NCBI GenBank assembly: GCA_003013855.2
Contig: PVNU02002777.1
Location: forward strand, 1-64,000
DNA from: Liriodendron chinense
Taxonomy: Eukaryota > Streptophyta > Magnoliopsida > Magnoliales > Magnoliaceae
Reading direction: 5' to 3'
DNA length: 64,000 nt
Both the position numbers and the translations under genes were made by a program. Positions within the stretch are counted from its first letter, which is position 1; every line of letters begins with the position of its first letter. This document shows, one piece after another, positions 33,488 to 42,980 of this stretch. Under the pieces are notes generated by a model. That model was not told where the DNA came from. It did not search any database and saw nothing but the letters and a program-made list of their open reading frames with translations.

Positions 33488-34071
33488 TTTTGGGAAAAGT
33501 CGGCAGCGGAAGCGAAACGCCGAACACGTGAAGTAATGCGAAATCAAACAAGTAACAAGATGTAATCAATCACACAAAAGCATTCACCATAAGAGACTCC
33601 GAATTTTACGTGGAAAAACCCCAAAACGGGTAAAAAACCACAGCACAAAGCGATCCACTATGAATTAAACAGAAGATTACAAAGATGACAGCCCATAAGC
33701 AAGGAATACAGAGAAAACCCAAGCTCTCTCTCTCTCACAACTCTCTCCCCTCTTCCTAGTACGAATAGGAAACCTTGGACACCTTAGCATACCTCTCTAG
33801 GTCGGATTACGACACCTTAAATAGGAAGAAATCTGAAAATAGAAACACAGCCGACCGGTCAACCTTGCACAGAAATAGTCCAGAGAGTTCCAGCCGACAC
33901 TGCCTCACATCCGACCGGTCGCCCGACCGGTCGGAGCCCACTGACGACCGGTCTGGGCACAGAAACTTTCCATGGGGGGGACTCTTCAACTGCACTTGGG
34001 TCACGTTGTCCAGCTGGTCAGCCGGCCAATCGGAGCACCCAATTCGTGCTAAGTTTGAAGATTCCCCAACA
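33488..34071 (-). repeat. 3' LTR of element F
   Basis: 584 bp, partner of 35521-36166. It contains several GACCGGTC palindromes at 33852-33960. The 266-codon open frame across 33775-34575 on the plus strand spans LTR and interior in antisense and is not a gene. Confidence 0.9.
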
Positions 34072-34167
34072 AACTCCACCGAGGCTTCAAACGTCAAATC
34101 AACACATCCTTGCAACGTCATCTCATCTTCAATCATAGCTCCACCGCTTCTCATCCCACCATCGACC

Positions 34168-35403
34168 CTATCCTTGCAAATTCACGCCCTTTACCGCTCT
34201 TCTCATGTGGTCCTTGGGCACTTGCCACATACGAGCATCCGTGGATCTCGCTGCCTCTCCCGCAGCTCCATCGTGAATTGTGCTCCCAATCAACATGTAA
34301 AGATAGCCACACCTCCGTGCCTTCATACACACGAGTGCCCCCTTCATCACTTCACAACAACGATCGCGGCCAATAAACACGCACCCTTTTGCCTCAAGTG
34401 CACCAAGAGAAATCATATTCATCTTCATCTTGGGAACGTGCTTCACATCTTCCAGGACTCGTTCGACCCTATCGAACATCCTGATGCGCACAGTACCAAT
34501 ACCCACAACCTTATGAGCGACTCCATCGCCCACAAATACCGATTCTCCACCATACACTCTGTATGTCGTGAATAAACTCCGATCAGGACAAACATGACAT
34601 GAAGCCCCTGAATCAAGGATCCACTCACTACCGTGAGATCCCTTGCCAGATACAGTCAGAACTTCACAAAAATCCCCACCATCCTCTACGGTATTGGCTC
34701 CATCTCCAGAAAAATTTCCATACTTCTCTTGTCTCAACCTGGGATTCTGACAATCCCCTCTCATGTGGCCCTCCTGGCCACAATTCCAGCACTTCACCTT
34801 AGCCTTACCTTTGCCCTTGGCCTTGGATCCCGATTTTGAATATCCTCCATGCTCAGAACTTCTTCCCCTCATAACCAGTGCCTCTGAGGAATAACGGGAA
34901 GCCTCATCACCACTTTTCTTTCTTATCGCCTTCGACTGGAGGGCTGAGATAACGGTCTTGACGCTTATGGTTTCCCTCCCTGCGCACACAGAGTCCCTGA
35001 ATGACTCATATGAATCTGAAAGAGAATTCAACAAGATGCATGCTTGGTACTCATCCTTCATCGGTTCATCGATCTCCACCAACTTGCAAACCAGCCTATT
35101 GAATGTGCTCAGGTGGTCCTCCACCTCAGTTCCCTCAGCCATCCTCAAGGCGACCAACTGCATCAACACGTACATGTTATTCTCTAGAGATTTCTTGGCA
35201 TAAACCTTCTCTAGCTTTGCCATCGTTTCAGCCGCAGTCTTCTCCTTCATGACATGATAGAGAATATCATCCGTAAGGTTTAACAGGATTGAGGTTCTTG
35301 CCTTCTTGTCGAGCCTCGTCCACTCATCGTCTTTCATAGCCTCGGGTCGCTTTCCAAGAGCTCCATCAACCCCTTGCTGAACCAGGAAGGATTGAATCTT
35401 CAC
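34168..35403 (-). CDS. gag: element F Gag with zinc knuckle and protease motif
   Basis: A 411-codon open segment. It contains a UBN2-type copia Gag core (residues ~20-165, with LESxxTFNRLVCKL and LLNSLSDSYESF patterns), the zinc knuckle CWNCGQEGHMRGDC at ~204-217, and the aspartic-protease site WILDSGASCH. It then ends shortly after the Gag-pre-integrase region. The coding frame extends upstream (35404-35470, reading FDIEKFSGKNNFELWKV), but a TGA cuts it off before any ATG, so the proper start seems lost. The first in-frame ATG is about residue 23. Gag may still be made from that ATG. The frame is otherwise clean, unlike element E. Confidence 0.82.
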   Translation of the reverse strand: MKIQSFLVQQGVDGALGKRPEAMKDDEWTRLDKKARTSILLNLTDDILYHVMKEKTAAETMAKLEKVYAKKSLENNMYVLMQLVALRMAEGTEVEDHLSTFNRLVCKLVEIDEPMKDEYQACILLNSLSDSYESFRDSVCAGRETISVKTVISALQSKAIRKKSGDEASRYSSEALVMRGRSSEHGGYSKSGSKAKGKGKAKVKCWNCGQEGHMRGDCQNPRLRQEKYGNFSGDGANTVEDGGDFCEVLTVSGKGSHGSEWILDSGASCHVCPDRSLFTTYRVYGGESVFVGDGVAHKVVGIGTVRIRMFDRVERVLEDVKHVPKMKMNMISLGALEAKGCVFIGRDRCCEVMKGALVCMKARRCGYLYMLIGSTIHDGAAGEAARSTDARMWQVPKDHMRRAVKGVNLQG

Positions 35404-35520
35404 CTTCCATAGTTCAAAGTTATTTTTCCCGGAGAACTTCTCTATATCGAACCTTGCGCTCGATCCCTTCTCCTCTCAGATTCGAATATACTCCACCCCA
35501 ACTTTAGCTCTGATACCACT

Positions 35521-35751
35521 TTTTGGGAAAAGCTGACAGCGGAAGCGGAATGCCGAACACGTGAAGCAATGCAAAATCAAACAAGTAACAAGATGCAATC
35601 AATCACACAAAAGCATTCACCACAAGAGACACCGAATTTTACCTGAAAAAACCCCAAAACGGATAAAAAACCACGGCACAAAGCGATCCACTATGAATTA
35701 AACAGAAGATTACAAAGATGACAGCCCACAAGCAAGGAATACAGAGAAAAC

Positions 35752-35794
<43 letters not shown>

Positions 35795-36166
35795 ACTCTC
35801 TCCCCTCTTCCTAGTACGAATAGGAAACCTTGGACACCTTAGGATACCTCTCTAGGTCAGATTACAACACCTTAAATAGGAAGAAATTCGAAAATAGAAA
35901 CAACTTGCACAGTACTGGGGACTGCGCAAGGACTCCGCGCACACAGCCGACCGGTCGGCCTTACACAGAAACAGTCTAGAGAGTTCCAGCCGACACTGCC
36001 TCACATCCAACCGGTCGGAGCCCACTAAAGACCGGTCGGCCGACCGGTCTGGGCACAAAAACTTTCCATGGGGGGGCTCTTCAATTGCACTTGGGTCACG
36101 CTGTCCGGCCGGTCGGCCTGCCGGTCGAAGCACCCAATATTTGCCAAGTTTGAAGACTCCATAACA
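35521..36166 (-). repeat. 5' LTR of element F
   Basis: 646 bp. It is longer than its partner because of an expanded (CT)n tract (about 35757-35790) and an extra ~45-bp segment near 35905-35945 ('ggactgcgcaaggactcc'). Confidence 0.9.
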
Positions 36167-36350
36167 GGAAGATGGGACTATCAAGGTATTCTAAGGGAGC
36201 CATGAAACGCCTTCCATCAATGGTGTATACAACGAAATGGCCCTTATCGGCAATGGATTTGTTGCATGTGTTGGAATCTGCTACAGCGTCGACCCTTGAG
36301 AATGACTTCCTTGCCATCTTGACAAGCTTCTTGGGGTGGATCAAGGCCAT

Positions 36351-36654
36351 GGGATTAGATTTTTGAGCAAAAAGGAAGAAACTTAATTTTAGATCTTTGG
36401 TTGCAAAAGGCGTGGTTGGTTTGTTGTGTAGAAGCACTGGAGTGTGATCAGTTATATACTTGCCTGGGAGAACCCACCTTTGAGTGTATATTTTTTAAGC
36501 AGGGGGTGCAATGGATGCAAAACCATGTGCTAATTGGTTGGGAGGAGGGTTTTGGGAGGTGGACAAGCTGGATTTTGCTCAACAATCATTTCATGATAGT
36601 GGGACATAGCAAGCCGTACGTTTCTTTCTGACAGACCATGCAACAGCAGATTGG
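36351..36654. promoter_or_regulatory. promoter region of the disrupted SAUR copy
   Basis: Homologous to 26927-27210 upstream of the intact SAUR, including the TATA box TATATAAC (minus strand, 36451-36458). The homology fades after about 36640, where repeat R begins. This defines one edge of the duplicated block. Confidence 0.6.
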
Positions 36655-37195
36655 GGATGCCCTGGGAATCTCCCTGAGTGGTCCAATGCAGGGTGTTCTA
36701 CTCCAGACCATAGATTTGCTTTCTTTCATGACCGTCCTTTTTTGTAACCCAATGATCAAAGTGTTAGTATCTTCCAATCGGGTAGACCTCCATCCAAAAT
36801 GCATCCATCACGCAAGGATCGATCTGATGAAGACCAAAGTGGATGAGGGAATGCAGTATGGACCTTGGAATTATATAAGATGGATGGTCCTGATCGATGG
36901 TTGGACCATTTTCGGTGGAACCTCGAATGTAGGCGTACTTTCTACTCAGCCAGGTATTTGTAAAATTATAGAACATTGAAGATGTAGGATATTCCATTCT
37001 ACAATGGGCTCACCAGACCAGTGGTCAGGATGACCTAATCATGAGCCTATATGTACAACATCGAGTAAAGATTTTCACCATATGAATGCGGCGCCTTGTT
37101 ATTGTATGTCCATCGCTTGCAAGTGGATGATGAGTGAGATCATATGGATTCTGCACATGCGATGGTGACATGGTGTGACATTCCTGTGAACATTT
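36655..37195. repeat. dispersed repeat family R, copy d
   Basis: Colinear with copy c (29760-30300), including the block 'gatgaagaccaaagtggatgaggga'. It lies directly upstream of the disrupted SAUR copy. The repeat is non-coding. Confidence 0.65.
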
Positions 37196-37407
37196 TGCTT
37201 ATGGACTCTGCTTATTCACGCGAAATATTGTAAGCTTTTGTCGGGTTTTCATGCATACAAATGGGCTAATTGTTGTGTGATGGAAGCAAGTGATATTGTG
37301 GATCCCATTGTGGATGGGTGGATCTAAGGGTGGCAATGGCCAGTGGCCCCACTGCAGTCCGGGCAACCCAGTTCTATAGTCCAGGGATGCAGATTTCCTA
37401 CTACCCC

Positions 37408-38013
37408 TGTTGAAATTAGTGCTTTCTGTCTGATGCAGAAATAGATCGATTATGGTTCGATCAGGTTGAGAAAGTACTGAATTAATCAAATTCGTCTCTA
37501 GACAATTTTTTGCGGTTTCGCTCAATTGATCGAGATAATTCAGAAAAATTAAATTTGTTCTTTGGACACTTTTGGGCATGTTCGATTGATCAAATATGGG
37601 GTTGTTGATTCATCAACATCATCGATCAGTGTCCATCAATCGAGTGTATCAATCGAGGGTGTGCATAAGTTTGCGTAATTACATGGGATTTATTTCTAAT
37701 TCTACACGGGAGTTATATAAACCATGTAATTGTGGGATTAAGGTTAACATAAAAAGAGAGCTAGAGAGAGAGCTAGGGTTTTGAGAAGGGGAATTTGTCT
37801 ATAGAGACGAGGGTATTAAATTTGTAAGTTGTCCATCTCTTGTAACTTTTTTATTCATAGTGGATTTGTTGTCGCTTAGTACTGTGGTTTTTTCACGTAA
37901 AATCATTGTGTTCTTTGCGCAAGCTCATATTTTCCTTCCCTATTGTGTTGTGTGAACTTATCTGAGGTTGCTTCCACTCCAGACAAGTCCTGTAAGGGCT
38001 TGCTTAGTCCCCA
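37408..38013 (+). repeat. probable 5' LTR of copia D
   Basis: Starts TGTTGAAATTAG and ends near CCCCA just before the primer-binding site. It contains a TATATAAACC promoter element (about 37713) and 'ggttttttcacgtaaaatc', the reverse of the 'acgtgaaaaaacc' block in the LTRs of E, F and G. It has several ATCGAT-type motifs at 37438-37650. The start is inferred because no second LTR is available. Confidence 0.6.
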
Positions 38014-38018
38014 ATAAG

Positions 38019-38030
38019 TGGTATCAAAGC
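38019..38030 (+). other. primer-binding site of copia D
   Basis: TGGTATCAAAGC, one base from the initiator-Met-tRNA complement used by most plant copia elements. It lies 5 bp after the inferred LTR end. Confidence 0.8.
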
Positions 38031-38061
38031 TTATGTTCGATTTTCAAATCGGATCTAAGAC

Positions 38062-38619
38062 ATGGCATTAAGGGGATTGAATGTGAAATATGAGACAGAG
38101 AAATTCACAAGAAAAAATAATTTTGAATTATTGAGGTTGAAGATAAAAGTCATCCTAATTCAAGAAGGACCGCGGCAAGCACTCCTTAGCGTAGCGAAAC
38201 ATCATAAATCATGAAAAAAAGGGATTAGGATAAACTTGATCAGAGGACGATTAGCACAATTCAACTATGCTTAGCCGACGACATCCTTTATAATGTTATC
38301 AATGAGAAGACCATTGTGGCCCTATGGGCCAAATTGGAGAACATCTACATGATGAAATCACTCTCCAATCATCTATATCTAAAGAAACAACTGTATACTC
38401 GAGAAGATGGCAGAAGGGTTGAATCTCTCTAAGTATATCAATACCTTCAACAAACTAATTTCAAATTAACAAGTGTGGGGGTACAAATCGATGAAGAAGA
38501 CAAAGGCCTAATTTTGTTGATGTCCCTTCCAAATTCTTCTAAGAATCTGGAGGATACTTTATTCCATGGTAGAGATACCTTGAACCTCAATATCATTATC
38601 TCATCCCTTCAATTGAAGT
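38062..38619 (+). pseudogene. gag: copia D Gag, N-terminal part
   Basis: ATG at 38062 begins MALRGLNVKYETEKFTRKNNFELLRLK, the Tnt1-type Gag start. Stops and frameshifts appear within 60 codons. The rest follows the UBN2 Gag pattern in shifting frames until element C interrupts it at 38619. Confidence 0.75.
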
Positions 38620-40927
38620 TGTTATTACACTTATTTTTGACATACTAGTTCACTTTATTTATCAATCACATGTGTTCATGTGTTGTAATGTCGATTAAGC
38701 CTTGGCAAACTGAAGGCTAAATATTCAAGTGAACAAGAAGCATCAAGGAAGAACAAGCAAGTAAAATCAGAGATGCATTGGTGACCTTAACCTATTAGAA
38801 CCAAAACAACCTTAAGATCTACATGACTTGGACCCAATAAGAAAAGTTTTTAGTCATCTTAGAATGTCATTAAGAGTCCCAAAAGAACACTCTTTGTAAG
38901 GCCTAAGAGGTTCATGAGCTGCTGTAAAACTACATCCCAAACAGTAGATCTCATAATGTTGTCGGCCGACCCATCAACTAGTCGCAGCCAGTTCGGCTGG
39001 CTGATCGATCGATCGAGATGACAAGCCAAATATAGTTCTTCCAGGACAATAACTGAACAATAGTCTGGGGGCTAAATCGCCCAGCCGACGGTTAAAATCA
39101 ATAGGCCAATGGGCCTTGTCGACGGGCCAATATGTGGCTGAAATAAAACAGCAGCCACTCAAGGGGAATCGATCATCCGTCATCCAAATTTGGCCAGTCG
39201 ACAGCCCATTTCAGTCAAATGACAGCTCGAATCGACCAACTTACAGGTAGTCATTTGATGTAGAGTGGGTCGTCGATTATTTCATGGCCCAGATGGACCA
39301 AAAAAAAGACCGGTTAAGGTCGAAAGTGATCCGAACCATCAAGACCATAAAAGGGTCCTTGCAATCCGGAATGAGCTTCTGGATATATAACATATGATTT
39401 TGAGGTAGCTCAAGCTACTAGCTACTTTAGCTACCCAACCTTGCTATGCCGGGTTTTCCATGCTACAATCGCGAGATTCAACCAGATCGACGGTCATTAG
39501 GCTAGTTTTATTTCAATTTTACTATTTATAGTAAGTTTTATTTCGATCATAACTTTTGATCCGTATGGTCTTAGAGTTTGTGCCCAACATGAAAAGGGCT
39601 TAAAATAATTAATATAACAACGTGGTTAGGCATGTTTGAAAACTTTTTATTTTTAGCCAAAAACCATGAGTTCTAGTAGGATTGAGAGACTTCTATAAAT
39701 AGTAAGTTGCGTTTTTTAGGTGTTTTAGTTTGAGTTGATGTTTGAAACTTCTACTAGGGTTTAGTTTCTTATTTGTATGCATTGTAATTCTATTTTAAGC
39801 ATTCAATCAATTATTATCAATTTCTTTGAAATTAATTTCTTTTTTTCTCTCTTGAAAATGAGAACCAACCGACGAGGAAGACGGTGATTGACCTCCCACG
39901 TCTTCCTTGCGTCATCGTTGCAACCCATTTTTCAACCATTAGAGCTTTATCTATATAAGAACGGGGCTCGGTTCTTAAGAAATTAAAGGAATTTTGGTGC
40001 ATTAGAAGCCACCCACATTGCCAATACAATTAGGCTTTAATCTTAACCCAATCAAGTCATCTTCCTTGTGATATATTCATCACATGTTGGAGCATTCAAA
40101 GCTCAAATGAAAATGATCTTGTTCCTTTTTAGTATTTAGATGTTTAGACATCGAATTTATAAGTAAAATCTTAGTCTAAACCTCTCCTAGAGATCTTTTA
40201 GGCGAATCCTTCTATGCATATAACTCATCATTAGTTATAGAAGATTCAACCTACCTCTCATCACCTTGGGCATCTCAAATGAGCATAGGATGCAATGCGA
40301 TTAATCGTTGGAGCTGAAGCATTTGCAAAGCATCAACATTAAAGATCAAAAGAGTACAAGGGAAGTTGATTCGAGTATGGGAGACTGAGAAAAAGAAACC
40401 TGAAGGAGCGGTAAAATGGGCTCAATACAACAAGTAAGTTGTTAATTATAAGAGTCCATTCACACTCCTTCCTTGGGTAGGATTGAGTGTGAGAGTTTGT
40501 AACCCAAACTCAATCAAGTCTTCAAGTAGGGAGACTCCGGTGGGAGAAGAATGTAAGGTTAATGGTTAGCTTATTGAAAACCACATAAGTCTCCAAGTGA
40601 GAAGCATCTGGCAGAAGAAGAATGTGGGTTCATGTGTAGAACCAAGGTGGAGAAGTTAGCCTATTAAAAAACTCTGTTCGGGTTAAGAGGTGAACCTATG
40701 TGTAAAACGTCATATGAAAGGTTGAGAGGTGAACCTGATTTAAAACCTCCATATAGTGAAATCCGGTATATTGAAGGGATGAATACGGAAAATGAGAGTA
40801 GAGTAGGAAAATTGAACCACTATACATGATTGTGTTTATGGTTGATTTGAGCACATTGTTATTTTAGCATTGCTAGTTTAATTATCAATTATATGAATGC
40901 TTGAATGGAATGTATGTTATGCACATG
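38620..40927 (+). repeat. 5' LTR of copia C, first part
   Basis: Aligns with 53350 onward from TGTTAGTGCACTTATT-type sequence. It includes 39250-39915, which has no counterpart in the 3' LTR and ends with 'gacctcccacgtcttccttgcgtca'. Element B interrupts it at 40928. Confidence 0.85.
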
Positions 40928-41664
40928 TGTTATAGATAAATTTGGCCTCCGAAGAAATGCGAGCAGCCCGCCTCGTGCGCGACGAAAGGGGTCGCATCCC
41001 AAAATGCGAGCAGCTCGCCTCGTGCTCGTCGCAAGGGGTCGCATCCCAAAATGCGAGCAGCCTGCCTCGTGCTCGACGAAAGGGGTCGCATCCCAAAATG
41101 AGAGGCAGCTCGGCTCGTGCTCGACGCAAGGGGTCACATCCTAAAATGCGAGCACTCCTGATATGAGTGGCCCCCTCTTATGAGTAGCTCCCGACACATG
41201 AACGGTCTTAGTATCTGTTTCTAGCAAGGACGTCTCTTATCTCAGAGTATCAGTAGCCTATATAGGCTGGTTTTGGCTTGTGTTTATTCATAGCTTCGAA
41301 CATATCCATCAAGAGACGTAATCAGCTAGACGTCTGGAAAGCTTAGGTTATCCCTGTACCTAAGGATTAACAAGATAAACATCTTATCCCTTAAAATCAG
41401 CAGTAATCCTAACAGATCACGTAATAGATTGGATCGCTCAGATTTATATAAATAGGTGACTCTACAGATGATAAAGGTATTCAATCCTTAAGCCCCATCT
41501 TCTTCTCTCTCTCTATAGCCTTACTCTAACTTAAGCATCGGAGGGCCAACGGCTGGACGCCAGCCACCCGTAGTTTTTCCTTTGTCTCTTTTCAGGTCAG
41601 GAGAAAATCGCTAGCAAGGAAGGTGAATGTCTGGAGGACCCTGTTACAAAATATGACGTAAACA
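40928..41664 (+). repeat. 5' LTR of gypsy B
   Basis: 737 bp. U3 contains four 47-bp tandem units (40957-41145, AATGCGAGCAG...GGGGTCGCATCCC). TATATAAATA at 41445-41454 is the likely TATA box. The tandem units create spurious open frames on both strands. Confidence 0.95.
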
Positions 41665-41667
41665 GAT

Positions 41668-41684
41668 TGGTGCCGTCTGTGGGA
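41668..41684 (+). other. primer-binding site of gypsy B
   Basis: TTGGTGCCGTCTGTGGG lies 3 bp after the LTR end. It is one base different from element A's site, which supports a shared lineage. Confidence 0.8.
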
Positions 41685-41729
41685 AGGCAATTTGATTACC
41701 AAATTTAGCTGCTCCCACCATTGAACACG

Positions 41730-42980
41730 ATGCCTCCAAAAAAGACAGTTCATCCTTCCACTTCAAGGCAGACATTACCTCCACCTGACGTTACAGAACC
41801 GGGGCCCATCCCTCAAGCCACTTCGACGGGCATCCCTCAAGGAGATCATGGCGTGCCATCACAAAACCCGTTATTTGAGACTTCCGGAAGTCAAGAAGAT
41901 GTCATGCGTTTCCTCGGAAACACACTCCTAACTCTCAACGTTGGGTTTCAAGCCTTGTCTAACCGACTTGATCAGCATTTCCTGGAGCCTCAGAAGCTAC
42001 CTTCCGGAGGGTTGCCGGCGCAGCCCATACCGATGGCTTCCAAACACTCTGTGGACGAACCACAGGTCCAACCAAATCATCCTCCGTCGAACCGAATGCC
42101 AATCGGCAATCAACCCCCTGTACTATCCCCACATTCCAGTGCTTCCCGCCAACAGCAATCTCATAGGTCCACCGTCGAAACATCAGGTTATACTTTACCA
42201 TGGGAAGGAGACCTCAAGAGAATCCATGATCGTTTTGATGATATGGAGCAACGATATCAGGCGAATCGACCATCTGCCGTGGTGGCATCAATACATCGAT
42301 CCGAGTCTCCTTTCACCTGTGAGGTCATGGAAGCACCTTTACCTAGAAAGTACCGTACGCCCGTCATCACTCCATATACGAGTACTGGCGATCCTCTTGA
42401 ACATCTAAAAATGTATAGGTCTCTTATGGAGCTGGAGGGACATGGTTCGAAAATCATGTGTAGAGCTTTTTCTCTAACCTTAAAGGAGGCAACTCGCACG
42501 TGGTTTCGTGGGTTAAAACCTTGATCCATCGGGTCCTTTTCACAACTATCGGAGCTGTTCCTCTCCCAATTCATGGGAAGCATCCGCACCAAAAAACTAG
42601 CATCTCACCTAATGGATTTGAAACAGCAGCATGAGAAAACGATAAAGGAGTTTACAGTGCGGTTCACTGCCAAAGCCATCCAAACTGAAGGTTATACCGA
42701 AGAGAAAGGCCTCACCGCCCTAATAGCTAGGATCACAAGCGAAAAATTCAGATTCGCTTTGGATAAGAATCCTCCTAAAACTATGACAGAATTCCAAGCT
42801 AAAGCTCAGAAGTATATCAACGCAGAAGAAGTTGCTTTAGCGCGTCATGGTATACAGGGCAAAAAGCGCAAGCCGGAGGAAATCTCTCCTTTAGATAAGA
42901 AATATCAGCGCGATCGGCGAGACCGCTCTCCCAAGAAAGTCTACTCTGATAAGTACCATAACTACACCCCCCTCAACTGG
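41730..42980 (+). pseudogene. gag: gypsy B Gag with premature stop
   Basis: ATG at 41730 (MPPKKTVHPSTSRQT). The frame includes a Pro/Gln-rich N-terminus and the Gag core (PLEHLKMYRSLMELEGHGS, TWFRGLKP). A TGA at 42522-42524 falls inside the core, where element A has a sense codon. The same frame then continues (SFSQLSELFLSQFMGS, YINAEEVALARHG) into pol. There is no frameshift up to about 43600. Confidence 0.82.

Larger units (their letters stand above)
33488..36166 (-). mobile_element. copia element F, gag-protease only (TR-GAG-like)
   Basis: LTRs are 33488-34071 and 35521-36166, and the interior is only 1,449 bp. The perfect 5-bp duplication GGAAG is at 33483-33487 and 36167-36171. The primer-binding site on the minus strand is AGTGGTATCAGAGC next to the right LTR. 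The interior has one open gag-protease frame and nothing of integrase, RT or RNase H, so F cannot copy itself without a helper. This is the structure called TR-GAG in plants. On the minus strand the LTR begins TGTT but ends AAAA, not CA, in both copies. Confidence 0.9.
33253..36350 (-). pseudogene. SAUR gene split by copia element F
   Basis: The two halves are the N-terminal part (ATG at 36348-36350, down to 36167) and the C-terminal part (33487-33253). Together they correspond to the whole 137-codon SAUR at 26513-26926, with the same start (MALIHPKKLVKMARKSFSR) and the same core. Element F lies exactly between the codons of the PIFQEL segment, with a GGAAG target duplication. The exons show no other obvious damage, so the insertion itself is probably what killed the gene. 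The promoter TATA box is still present. Confidence 0.9.

Noticed and set aside
33775..34575. 266-codon plus-strand open frame
   Set aside because: It is antisense to element F, spans its LTR and interior, and has repeat-driven composition with no domain.
40957..41166. Regular 47-bp repeats that could suggest a CRISPR-like array, and open frames across them
   Set aside because: They are head-to-tail tandem units without variable spacers, located in the U3 of a plant LTR and present in both LTRs.
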